Positions 1 through 6,382 are shown, numbered from the stretch's first letter. The stretch: 8,212 bases of DNA from Elusimicrobiota bacterium (GCA_016194625.1 JACQBB010000360.1:1-8212); one strand, 5' to 3'. Made by a program: numbers and translations. The notes: generated by a model from the letters alone, not told the origin.

Positions 1-900
1 GACCTTCTCCCAGTGGAGTTCCACGGCGAACAGGGTCTGCGGCGCGCCGAAGCCGCGGAAGGCGCCGTTGGGCGGCGTGTTGGTGGCGACCGCGCGCGAG
101 CGCACGCGCACGTTCGGGCACTGGTAGGCGCCGGCCGCGTGCAGGGTGCCGCGCGAGAGCACGACGGCGGAGAGCGTCGCGTAGGCGCCGCCGTCCATCA
201 GGACGTCGATGTCCTGGGCGACGAGCGTGCCGTCCTTCTTGAGGCCCGTGCGGTGGCGCACGAAGGCGGGATGGCGCTTGGTGGTGGCGGCCATGTCCTC
301 ATGCCGGTCGTACACCAGCTTCACCGGGCGGCCCGCCTTCAGCGCGAGCAGGGCCGCGTGGCCGGCGATCATGGACGGGTATTCTTCCTTGCCGCCGAAG
401 CCGCCGCCGGTGGGCGTCTGGATGACGCGCACCCGGGACTCCTCCCGGCCGAGGATCGCCTTCAGCGCCTTGACGATGTAGTACGGGCACTGCAGAGAGC
501 CGGTGACCGTCAGGACTCCGTCCGCATCTTCAAATGCGGCGATGGCGTTGTTCTCGATGTAGGCGTGCTCCTGGGCCGGCACCGAGTACTCGCCCTCGAC
601 GACCACGTCCGCGTCGGCGAAGCCCCGGCCCAGGTCGCCCTTCTCGATGACGGTCTCGATGAGCGTGACCAGGTTCTTGCCCGGGATGTCCTTGGCGGTG
701 ACGACGACGCACTCCTTCCAAGGGAAGGCGGGGTCGAAGCGCAGGGCCTTGATGCGCCCGTGGGGGATCGTGGAGCGCACGGTCACGCCGTGCCAGGCGC
801 CGGGGAACTCCCGGTCGTCCAGGTACAGGGCGCGGCCGGTCAGCTTCTCCGGACCCTCGCGGCGGGGCGGGCTCTTGCCGACGCTCGACATGGCGCCCAT
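1..900 (-). CDS. Xanthine dehydrogenase/aldehyde oxidase family, molybdopterin-binding subunit (3' end outside window)
   Basis: The first 300 residues of a molybdenum hydroxylase large subunit; the gene runs off the left edge with no stop. Members hydroxylate purines, aldehydes or N-heterocycles using water as oxygen source, usually with separate 2Fe-2S and FAD subunits. The N-terminus (VGKSPPRREGPEKLTG, residues 7-22) is the usual beginning of the a/b hammerhead domain and supports this start. The molybdopterin loop is TGGGFGGKEE (164-173), followed by DRHEDMAATTKRHP (198-211) and NGAFRGFGAPQ (278-288), all family hallmarks. The substrate cannot be told from this part. Odd: the hammerhead strand ending VTLIE (78-82) joins directly to VIEKGDL (84-90), where relatives have a further block of about 60-80 residues (estimated from memory of the family). 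No good ribosome binding site is visible; an alternative ATG lies three codons in. It follows the protease gene by 39 bases. Confidence 0.93.
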   Translation of the reverse strand, partial: MGAMSSVGKSPPRREGPEKLTGRALYLDDREFPGAWHGVTVRSTIPHGRIKALRFDPAFPWKECVVVTAKDIPGKNLVTLIETVIEKGDLGRGFADADVVVEGEYSVPAQEHAYIENNAIAAFEDADGVLTVTGSLQCPYYIVKALKAILGREESRVRVIQTPTGGGFGGKEEYPSMIAGHAALLALKAGRPVKLVYDRHEDMAATTKRHPAFVRHRTGLKKDGTLVAQDIDVLMDGGAYATLSAVVLSRGTLHAAGAYQCPNVRVRSRAVATNTPPNGAFRGFGAPQTLFAVELHWEKV

Positions 901-915
901 CTTACCAATTCGAGC

Positions 916-932
916 GGCGGCGGAGCGCCGCC
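916..932 (-). terminator. GC-rich hairpin after the protease gene, possible weak terminator
   Basis: GGCGGCG at 916-922 and CGCCGCC at 926-932 form a perfect seven-pair stem with a three-base loop, located just after the protease stop codon (940) and before the xanthine dehydrogenase start (900). There is no T-tract, so it is not a classical intrinsic terminator. It may pause or attenuate transcription, protect the 3' end, or be chance in GC-rich DNA. Confidence 0.25.
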
Positions 933-939
933 CGGACGG

Positions 940-2265
940 TCAGAGGGCGACGAACGCGGCCGGGTCGACGCCGAAGCCGGACTTCTTGGGCTTGGGCGGG
1001 ATCGGGGCCCACTCGGGGCGGGGCGGCTCGGGCGCCTTGGGCACGCCCAGCGTCGCCTCCATCGCGACCTTCTGACCCGCGCGGCTGACGACCAGCTTGG
1101 TCTTCTCGCCCGGGGACATGTACTTCAGGTGCGCCAGCACGGTCTTCAGCGCCGCCGCCGGCTCCAGTCCGGTCAGGTCGATGCCGTCCAGGGAGACGAG
1201 CTCGTCCTTGGCCGCCAGGCCGGCCGCGGCCGCGGGGCCGTCGGCGACGACCGACGCCACGACCAGCTTCTTCCCGCCTTCGTCGGGACCCATCACGATC
1301 TGGAGCGCGCCGGCCTTCAGGTCGCCGGTGCGGGCGTACTGCTTGATGGCTTCGGCGATGTAGTTGGCGGGCAGGGACATGCTGATGCCCTCGAAGCCGC
1401 CGGACTGCGACGCGATCATCGAGTTGATGCCGACCACCGAGCCCCACATGTTGAACAGCGGGCCGCCCGAGTTGCCGGGGTTCACCGCGACGTCGGACTG
1501 GTTGGCGTCGAGCACGAACTGGCCGTGCAGGTTGTCGCGCTCGAGCGCGGAGATGATGCCCTTCGACACCGAGAAGGTCAGGCCGAGCGGGTTGCCGATG
1601 GCGACGACCTGCTCGCCGACGTCCAGCTTCCACCACAGCGGCAGGGGGCGGCGGTCCAGCGCGTGGTCCGCCAGCTCGACGAGCGCGATGTCCTTGGCGG
1701 AGGCGCTGTCGCCGTACGCGAGGACCTTGCCTTTCGTCATCTTCGGGCGGTTGTCGTTGCCGTCGTACAGGCCGACGGAGATCTCGGCGCCGACGGCGAG
1801 CTTCTCGACGCAGTGCGAGTTCGTCGCGATCAGGCCCTTGCGGTCGATCCACTTGGAGCCGTCCACGAAGAAGCCGGTGCAGATCGCCTGGCCGCCCTTC
1901 TTCTTGGGCGTCGCCGGGATCGGCATCGGCGCGGGCGCCGCCATGGCCCCGTGCTCCGCCGCGGCGGGGATGTCCATCACCAGGAACACGACCGACGGCT
2001 CGACGCGCTTGATCAGGTCGATCATCGGCTTCTGCGCGAGCAGGAGCGGGTCGTTCGGGCCCGTCTCCTGGGTCGCCAGGCGGAACATGCCCCGGTCGCT
2101 CCGGTAGGACCGGGACTCGTTCAGGACGGCGCGGCGGATCGCGCCGAAGGCGGCGGAGAAAGCTTCGTCGCCGGACTGCGCGCGGGCGGGCGTCGCGGCG
2201 CCGAGGGCGGCCGCGAGCGCGAGCAGGAGTCCGGCGCGGCCTTCACGTCCGAGGAGGGTCATCAT
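940..2265 (-). CDS. Secreted HtrA/trypsin-like serine protease with C-terminal PDZ domain
   Basis: A 441-aa exported serine protease resembling the HtrA/Deg group, likely acting in the periplasm or outside the cell on misfolded or specific proteins. Residues 1-30 form a signal peptide (basic GREGR, then LLLALAAALGAAT, ending ARA-Q). The chymotrypsin fold carries a full catalytic triad: His151 in TNSHC, Asp192 in AKDIAL, Ser266 in NPGNSGGPLF. A PDZ domain follows at about 332-406, then a proline-rich tail. Two cysteines, Cys129 (ICTGFF) and Cys152 beside the catalytic His, could form the disulfide seen in trypsin-type enzymes; common HtrA proteins have TNAHVV without Cys. About 45 residues before the triad domain include a Pro/Ala/Met-rich linker (about 101-122). 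The chosen ATG at 2265 has GGAG seven bases upstream; a GTG at 2283 overlapping the previous stop is less likely. Probably co-transcribed with the 201-aa secreted protein upstream. Confidence 0.93.
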   Translation of the reverse strand: MMTLLGREGRAGLLLALAAALGAATPARAQSGDEAFSAAFGAIRRAVLNESRSYRSDRGMFRLATQETGPNDPLLLAQKPMIDLIKRVEPSVVFLVMDIPAAAEHGAMAAPAPMPIPATPKKKGGQAICTGFFVDGSKWIDRKGLIATNSHCVEKLAVGAEISVGLYDGNDNRPKMTKGKVLAYGDSASAKDIALVELADHALDRRPLPLWWKLDVGEQVVAIGNPLGLTFSVSKGIISALERDNLHGQFVLDANQSDVAVNPGNSGGPLFNMWGSVVGINSMIASQSGGFEGISMSLPANYIAEAIKQYARTGDLKAGALQIVMGPDEGGKKLVVASVVADGPAAAAGLAAKDELVSLDGIDLTGLEPAAALKTVLAHLKYMSPGEKTKLVVSRAGQKVAMEATLGVPKAPEPPRPEWAPIPPKPKKSGFGVDPAAFVAL

Positions 2266-2272
2266 GTTCGTT

Positions 2273-2276
2273 CTCC
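2273..2276 (-). promoter_or_regulatory. Ribosome binding site that sets the protease start
   Basis: GGAG lies seven bases before the ATG at 2265, inside the short gap after the upstream stop codon (2280). It favours this ATG over the GTG at 2283, which overlaps that stop as GTGA and would put six extra residues before the signal peptide. Confidence 0.6.
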
Positions 2277-2279
2277 GGT

Positions 2280-2885
2280 TCACGGCTTCTTCGCGGCCCA
2301 GTGGTCGATGACGGACTTGTACTTCGCGGGGATGCGGGGGTCGGACGGGGAGATCTTCTCGGGGCCGCCGGACACGGGCTTGAGGTCCGGGGTGACCACG
2401 GCGGCGATGTGGACGGCGGACTGGACCGTGCCGTACACGTCCGCCTCGAACACCCAGGTGTCCATGCGCCAGTTGCCGTCGGCGCCCATCTTCCAGTCCT
2501 CGCCGGAGAGCAGGACGGCGATGACCTCGAACAGCTCGTCGTCGTTGATCATGCCCACCGCGCGGACCTTGAAGGCCTGGTGGTCGGCCTTCGCGTCGCC
2601 GACCGCGTCCTCGAGGGTGAACATGCCGGGCTTCAGCGGCGGCTCCTCGGCCTCGTACTTGCCCTTGGACTTGAGCTGCTCGATGATCTTCGCCCAGTCC
2701 GCGTCGTCGGCGGAGGGCAGGACGGCGGGGGCGCGGGACGGGGCCTTCTTCTGGGCCGCGGCTTGGACCTTGAGCGCCTTGATCGCGTCCAGCGACCGGC
2801 GCGCGGCGCTCATGTCCAGCTGGGCCGACGCGGGGGCGGCGAGGGCGGCGAGCGTCAGCGCGGCGGCGAGCATCGGGATCTTCAT
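2280..2885 (-). CDS. Secreted protein of unknown function, coupled to the serine protease
   Basis: A 201-aa protein I do not recognise. Residues 1-21 form a clear signal peptide (MKIP, then an Ala/Leu core, ending ASA-Q), so it is exported. A Lys/Ala-rich, probably helical stretch (about 25-55) leads to a compact region from about residue 60 with the acidic and aromatic pieces INDDELFEVIAVLLSGEDW and NWRMDTWVFEADVYGTVQSAV. There is no cysteine and no lipobox or membrane segment after the signal. The ATG at 2885 has an excellent GGAGG six bases upstream, giving high confidence that it is expressed. The protease gene begins 14 bases after its stop, so the two are probably made together; it could be a substrate, inhibitor or partner of the protease, which is inference from position only. 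Confidence 0.85.
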   Translation of the reverse strand: MKIPMLAAALTLAALAAPASAQLDMSAARRSLDAIKALKVQAAAQKKAPSRAPAVLPSADDADWAKIIEQLKSKGKYEAEEPPLKPGMFTLEDAVGDAKADHQAFKVRAVGMINDDELFEVIAVLLSGEDWKMGADGNWRMDTWVFEADVYGTVQSAVHIAAVVTPDLKPVSGGPEKISPSDPRIPAKYKSVIDHWAAKKP

Positions 2886-2891
2886 GTACGG

Positions 2892-2896
2892 CCTCC
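2892..2896 (-). promoter_or_regulatory. Strong ribosome binding site
   Basis: GGAGG sits six bases before the ATG at 2885, the best Shine-Dalgarno match in the window. It confirms that start and shows that this organism does use classical leaders, in contrast to the gene starting at 6382. Confidence 0.75.
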
Positions 2897-2907
2897 GTCC
2901 GAGAGTT

Positions 2908-2925
2908 CGCCGGCCGGAGCCGGCG
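2908..2925 (-). repeat. Inverted repeat in the leader of the 201-aa protein gene
   Basis: CGCCGG at 2908-2913 and CCGGCG at 2920-2925 form a six-pair stem with a six-base loop, about ten bases upstream of the GGAGG. It could modulate translation or stability of the leader. The match is perfect but short, so chance is possible in GC-rich DNA. Confidence 0.35.
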
Positions 2926-2937
2926 TCTACGGGGGAG

Positions 2938-2945
2938 GATATATC
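2938..2945 (-). promoter_or_regulatory. Possible -10 element for the 201-aa protein and protease genes
   Basis: The minus strand reads GATATATC here, an AT-rich island within very GC-rich intergenic DNA, about 53 bases before the ATG at 2885. It resembles a sigma-70 -10 box only loosely and I see no convincing -35 at 16-18 bases upstream. A start site near 2932 would give a leader of roughly 47 bases holding the hairpin at 2908-2925. Confidence 0.25.
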
Positions 2946-2963
2946 GTTGGCGAGGGCGCCACG

Positions 2964-3027
2964 AGGACCGGGGGGCCTAGGCGGGGGCGGACGAAGGGGC
3001 CCCCCTGGGAGCGGGTCCGTTGGTCCT
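2964..3027. repeat. Long GC dyad downstream of the cytochrome gene
   Basis: On the plus strand GGGGGGCC (2970-2977) is perfectly complementary to GGCCCCCC (2998-3005), eight G:C pairs around a 20-base loop. The stem can extend outward: AGGACC (2964-2969), directly next to the inner arm, pairs with GGTCCT (3022-3027) or with five bases at 3014-3018, leaving a one-sided bulge. In the direction of the genes there is no T-tract after it, so it is not a standard terminator. It sits between the cytochrome stop (3045) and the next gene, where a transcription boundary is expected. Confidence 0.4.
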
Positions 3028-3037
3028 ATATTTAGGA
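3024..3037. repeat. AT-rich short inverted repeat just after the cytochrome stop
   Basis: TCCTA (3024-3028) and TAGGA (3033-3037) flank TATT, giving a 5-4-5 dyad that begins eight bases after the cytochrome stop codon. It stands out against the GC-rich surroundings. It could be an operator half-site pair or part of a distal promoter for the next genes; it is too short to be certain. Confidence 0.25.
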
Positions 3038-3044
3038 GGAAGGA

Positions 3045-3845
3045 CTACTTCGTGCCGGCTTGGACGGCCATGAAGTCGAAGTACGCCATCAGGTCGTCGA
3101 GGTCCTTCGGCTCCAGTTCGTCGAAGTCGGGCATCTTGGTATGGCGGAACTCGGAGGCGCGATGGATGAACGCCTTCAGGTCCTTCTTGTCGTGGTAGGA
3201 GGTGATGCCGCGCGGCTCGTTGAGATCGGGTCCGACGGAGCCGCCCTGCCCGCTCATCGCGTGGCAGGAGATGCAGCGCGAGCGGAAGATCGCCCAGCCC
3301 GCCGGCGCGCGGGACTTCTTCGGGTAGTTGCGCGGCACGGCCTTGGGGAACAGGTCGTCGACGATGCCGGGCTTCACCGCCAGCACCTGCCACGGCCACG
3401 GATAGCCGTTGGCCGGGGTCTGCTCGGCGCCGAGCCAGACCAGGTAGAACGGCCCCGGCTTCACCTTCTCCTTGGGCAGCTCCTCCCAGGCGGGCGCGTC
3501 GGCGTCCTCGAAGGCGAGCATGCCGCCCTCCTGCGCGAGCAGGGGGAGCTTCGCGTGGGACTGGTAGCCGTCCAGCGCCTCGAAGAACATCTCGCCGACG
3601 CCGCGCTCGATCCACGACGGCCCGTAGGCCGCGGTGAGCAGGTTGCGGATCGGCACCGCGCGGTAATGCTTGACCTTGCCGTAGAACGGATCGTTCACCT
3701 CGATCAGGCGCGCGTCCTTGCGCTGGCGCAGGTCCCACGCGGTCACCTTCAGGAGCTCCCGGCCGTCGGCGGAGAAGGTCACCGACGGGTCGGCGGCGCG
3801 CGCGGGCGCGGCGGCCAGCAGGAGGGCGAAGGCGAGGGCGTTCAT
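3045..3845 (-). CDS. Secreted monohaem c-type cytochrome with an N-terminal sulfite-oxidase-like domain
   Basis: A 266-aa exported electron carrier. Residues 1-18 are a signal peptide (LAFALLLAAAPARA-A). The C-terminal third is a class I cytochrome c: haem site CISCH at 191-195, and Met238 in KMPDF is the probable sixth ligand; helices follow to the end. Residues about 20-165 form a separate domain with YRAVPIRNLL (61-70), an ALDGYQSHAKLPLL stretch (90-103) and PFYLVWLGAE (132-141). This pattern resembles the molybdopterin-binding fold of sulfite oxidase/YedY-like proteins, but there is no cysteine outside the haem motif, so the usual molybdenum ligand is absent. It may be a structural or partner-binding relic. 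The ATG at 3845 is chosen because it begins the signal peptide; a TTG at 3881 would prepend basic residues. The ribosome binding site is weak. It lies 40 bases after the DCC-LMF gene and may share its transcript. Confidence 0.88.
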   Translation of the reverse strand: MNALAFALLLAAAPARAADPSVTFSADGRELLKVTAWDLRQRKDARLIEVNDPFYGKVKHYRAVPIRNLLTAAYGPSWIERGVGEMFFEALDGYQSHAKLPLLAQEGGMLAFEDADAPAWEELPKEKVKPGPFYLVWLGAEQTPANGYPWPWQVLAVKPGIVDDLFPKAVPRNYPKKSRAPAGWAIFRSRCISCHAMSGQGGSVGPDLNEPRGITSYHDKKDLKAFIHRASEFRHTKMPDFDELEPKDLDDLMAYFDFMAVQAGTK

Positions 3846-3885
3846 GCGGCCATTGTCCGAAATCCGCCGTCGCGCGCGCAAACCG

Positions 3886-5325
3886 TCAGGGCGCGGCTTT
3901 CAGCGAGACGACCGGGAAGTACAGGCCTTTGCGCTCGCGCCGCCAGGCCAGGCCGTCGGCGCGGCGCTCCGCGGGCGTCGCGAAGCGGTACGACCACAGA
4001 GTCGCGCGGGCGTAGACGGGCCGCTCGGCGCCGAACGGCGGCGGCCCCATCAGCGCCTCCACCGCGGGCGAGCCTTGGAGCAGGCGGAACAGCAGGTTGT
4101 TGAACCAAGGACTCGGCGCGCCCAGCGCGGCGAACCACATCTGCCAGTCCAGGCGCGGCATGTGCGGCGCGACGAAGGAGCCCCCGCGGCGCGGGTCGCC
4201 GGGCTTCCACTTGAACGGCCACTCGCGCCACTCGTGGCCGTCGGCGGAGACCTCGACGACGATCTCGTCGCGCGTCGTGGTCATCGCCGAGAAGAGCCCG
4301 TACGCGTCGATGGACCGTAGAGGGGACACGACGCGCATCAGCGGCGCCCACGCGTCGATCAGCGGCGGCCGCCCGCCCAGTTGGGACGAGCACATCAGGG
4401 CGCTCACGGTCAGCCACAGCGCGGCGAACGCGCCGACGGCGCGGGCGCGCCGGGGGGAGGCGGTCGCGGGCGCGCCCTTCGGCGCGAGGCGGGCGACCCA
4501 GCCGGGGGCGTCGTCGAGCGCGGACGCGCACAGGACGACGGTGAGCAGGTTGAAGAAGCCGTAGTTGCCCGACAGCGCGATCAGCGCCATCAGCGCGGCG
4601 ACCGCGGCGGCGCCGAGCTCCCGGACGCGCCGCGGCCCGAGCAGGAGCAGGGGCGCGCCGAACTCGACGGCGAACATCGCCAGGCACGAGGCGCGGTGGA
4701 CGGCGGCGGGGAGCGCGGCGAAGGACCAGGCGAGCGGCGTCGGCAACGGCTGGGTCCAGTGGTGGTACTCGAGCGCGGTCAGCGAGCGCCAGGTCGCGTC
4801 GCCGCCGGCCAGCTTCACGACCGCGGATTCCAGCATCAGCTTCACGAGCAGGAGGCGGACGAGCAGGAACGCGCCGCGCGAGGCCTCGGTCCGGCGGCCG
4901 CGGAGCGTCCACGGCGCGACGAACACCGCGAGCAGCCCGGTCTCCAGCAGCAGCGCGTCCCACTGGAAGCGCATGAACTCGCCGCCGGCGCCGGTCAGCG
5001 ACAGGTACAGCGCCCACGCGGCGAGCGCGCAGGGGCCCGCGGCGAGGTCGAAGACGAGGCCCAGCGCGGCGACGGCGCCGGCCGCGCAGTAGGCGAGCAG
5101 GGCGCCGTCGGACGCGGACAGCCAGGCGAGCGTCGGCAGGGAGCGGACGCCGGCCCAGACGCCGAAGCGGCTCGCGGCCGCGTCGAGCATCGGCGCCACG
5201 GGCGTCAGGCCGTCGGCGCCGACCAGGCCGCGGACCTGGACGCCGAGCGAGACGAACGCGGCCAGGTAGGTCAGGCCCAGGCCCGCCAGGAACAGGCGGC
5301 GCGCGCCCTCCAGCGGCGCGCGCGG
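3886..5325 (-). CDS. Lipase maturation factor (LMF) family membrane domain, C-terminal part of a DCC-LMF fusion
   Basis: About 479 residues of a polytopic membrane protein homologous to vertebrate LMF1/LMF2, which help fold secreted lipases in the ER; the bacterial role is not established. It begins in this frame at about 5325 with PLEGARRLFLAGLGLTYLAA and the family start SLGVQVRGLVGADG. Further hallmarks are FQWDALLLETGLLAVF, the LTALEYHHWTQPLPTPLAW stretch, GNYGFFNLLT, then the soluble C-terminal domain with AYGLFSAMTT, FVAPHMPRLDWQMWFAAL and a YRFATPAERR stretch ending PVVSL. Several hydrophobic helices lie between about 5300 and 4370. The DCC domain immediately upstream is in another frame; a single extra C at 5324-5328 separates them, and fused DCC-LMF proteins are known to me. 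If read alone, the only ATG near the start is at 5199, which would lose the first membrane segment. The stop lies 40 bases before the cytochrome start. Confidence 0.9.
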   Translation of the reverse strand, partial: PRAPLEGARRLFLAGLGLTYLAAFVSLGVQVRGLVGADGLTPVAPMLDAAASRFGVWAGVRSLPTLAWLSASDGALLAYCAAGAVAALGLVFDLAAGPCALAAWALYLSLTGAGGEFMRFQWDALLLETGLLAVFVAPWTLRGRRTEASRGAFLLVRLLLVKLMLESAVVKLAGGDATWRSLTALEYHHWTQPLPTPLAWSFAALPAAVHRASCLAMFAVEFGAPLLLLGPRRVRELGAAAVAALMALIALSGNYGFFNLLTVVLCASALDDAPGWVARLAPKGAPATASPRRARAVGAFAALWLTVSALMCSSQLGGRPPLIDAWAPLMRVVSPLRSIDAYGLFSAMTTTRDEIVVEVSADGHEWREWPFKWKPGDPRRGGSFVAPHMPRLDWQMWFAALGAPSPWFNNLLFRLLQGSPAVEALMGPPPFGAERPVYARATLWSYRFATPAERRADGLAWRRERKGLYFPVVSLKAAP

Positions 5326-5328
5326 GGG
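5324..5328 (-). other. Frameshift site in the DCC-LMF gene
   Basis: The coding strand reads GACACCCCCGCG. Dropping one of the five C gives a continuous frame from the DCC domain (ending LLWGDTP) into the LMF domain (RAPLEGARRLF), for a single protein of about 603 aa. As written, the DCC frame runs on without a stop to 3842 through Arg/Pro/Ala-rich residues that are not a real protein, a trap for gene callers. A homopolymer sequencing error is most likely; a real mutation or +1 ribosomal slippage on CCC-C are alternatives. Confidence 0.8.
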
Positions 5329-5698
5329 TGTCGCCCCACAGCAGGCGCGTCGCGCGCGAGAACAGCGGCCGGCGCGCGGCGACGAAGCGGTAGACGGCCT
5401 CGGACGCCGAACGGAACGGCGCGGCGCGCTCGTACAGCCGCAGTCCGGCCCGGCGGGCGCCGCCCGCCTCGGCCAGCGAGCGGAACACCGCCTCGGCGCC
5501 GCGCGTGACGCTCCCGTCGGGCATGACGAGGTGCACCGCCTCGCCGAGCGGCGCGTCCTTCAGCGCCGGGAAGCGCGCCTCGGCCCGGTCGGAAGGGAGG
5601 TATTCGACGCGGTCGCCGGTGGCCTGGCGCCAGCGCTCGATCCAGAGCCGGCAGAACCCGCAATCGCCGTCGAAGACGAGGACGGGGCGGGACGGCAT
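5327..5698 (-). CDS. DCC-family thiol-disulfide oxidoreductase domain, N-terminal part of a DCC-LMF fusion
   Basis: About 124 residues of a thioredoxin-like domain of the DCC family. The signature DxDCxxC is intact: FDGDCGFC at residues 9-16, with Asp10, Asp12, Cys13 and Cys16. It continues through VEYLPSD, a predicted acceptor strand LVMPDGSVTRGAEAVF (57-72) and RFVAARRPLFSRATRLLWG (104-122), the usual end of the domain. The CxxC suggests thiol-disulfide exchange on cysteines, plausibly of client proteins handled by the attached LMF membrane domain; the exact reaction is not known for the family. There is no signal peptide, so the domain probably faces the cytoplasm unless the LMF helices invert it. 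The ATG at 5698 lies three bases after the previous stop (TAG, 5702-5704) and has no clear Shine-Dalgarno, implying translational coupling. The frame breaks at the C run at 5324-5328. Confidence 0.88.
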
Positions 5699-5701
5699 CG
5701 G

Positions 5702-6382
5702 CTAGCGGCGGCGGGCGGCCGCGGGCGGGACGGGCTCGGAGACGAAGACCAGGTCGTTCCCGTCGAACCGCATCCCGTACAGGATCATGTCGGCGCCCAG
5801 GAACCACTGGACGCCGCCGCGCATCTGCGCCGGGGAGCGGTAGGTGACGAAGTAGTTCCCGTCCGCGTCGCGGCGCAGCAGGTCGAGGGCGGCGGGGGTC
5901 CGCGCGCCGTCCTCCCAGACGGCGGCGTAGGTCACCGGGCCGAGGGTGAACTTGCGCGCGGCGGCGTACAGCGCGTCGATCAGCTCCTTCTCGGTCGCGG
6001 TCAGCGTCGCTCCGGCGGTGGCGAGCCTCCAGACGCCGCCCGCGCGCGTCAGCGTCGCGGCGCCGCCCGGCAGGGCGACCGGCGCGCCGGCCGCGGCGGC
6101 GGACTCGGAGAACGAGGCGCTCCACGCGCCCCGGCGCAGGGTGAGCCAGGAGTCCGCCTTCTCGTCGAAGGAGATCGCCAGCGTCAGCGGGGCGCCGCCG
6201 AAGTCCCTAGTCAGGACGCCGGCCGCCGTGGCGGCGGCGACCGAGGCCAGCGGGGCGCGCGCGACCTCGGTGTGGGCGGCGGCGCGACGGACGGGGACCG
6301 CGCGGGGAGTCGCGACGGGGGTGACGGCGGGTCCGCCGGCGACGGAGGCGGCCAGGACGAGCGAGGCCAGGGCTTCGTTCAT
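5702..6382 (-). CDS. Protein of unknown function between argH and DCC-LMF
   Basis: A 226-aa protein I do not recognise. Residues 1-20 (MNEALASLVLAASVAGGPAV) are hydrophobic like a weak signal sequence but lack basic residues at the very N-terminus; then comes a Pro/Ala/Arg linker to about residue 50. The rest looks like a mostly beta-sheet domain with alternating strands (for example FGGAPLTLAISFDEKADSWL and GAATLTRAGGVWRLATAGA), a helix TEKELIDALYAAARKF, and a final sheet region with YFVTYRSPAQM and MILYGMRFDGNDLVFVSEP. It has no cysteine. The ATG at 6382 is the only Met before residue 180 and sits directly after a TATAAT box, so the message is probably leaderless. It is followed after three bases by DCC-LMF, so it may serve the same envelope process; this is inferred from position only. 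The frame stays open upstream through argH by chance. Confidence 0.75.
   Translation of the reverse strand: MNEALASLVLAASVAGGPAVTPVATPRAVPVRRAAAHTEVARAPLASVAAATAAGVLTRDFGGAPLTLAISFDEKADSWLTLRRGAWSASFSESAAAAGAPVALPGGAATLTRAGGVWRLATAGATLTATEKELIDALYAAARKFTLGPVTYAAVWEDGARTPAALDLLRRDADGNYFVTYRSPAQMRGGVQWFLGADMILYGMRFDGNDLVFVSEPVPPAAARRR

Noticed and set aside
13..3198. A 1061-codon open frame on the plus strand
   Set aside because: It is antisense to four convincing genes, spans their intergenic DNA, and encodes Arg/Gly/Ala-rich sequence with no known motif. Stop codons are rare in all frames at this GC content.
3846..3881. TTG start that would lengthen the cytochrome by 12 residues
   Set aside because: It would put an Arg-rich stretch before a normal signal peptide, and no ribosome binding site supports it; the ATG at 3845 is simpler.
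3842..5325. Continuation of the DCC frame to a 618-aa protein
   Set aside because: After the C run the residues become Arg/Pro-rich and match nothing, while the neighbouring frame gives a complete LMF domain.
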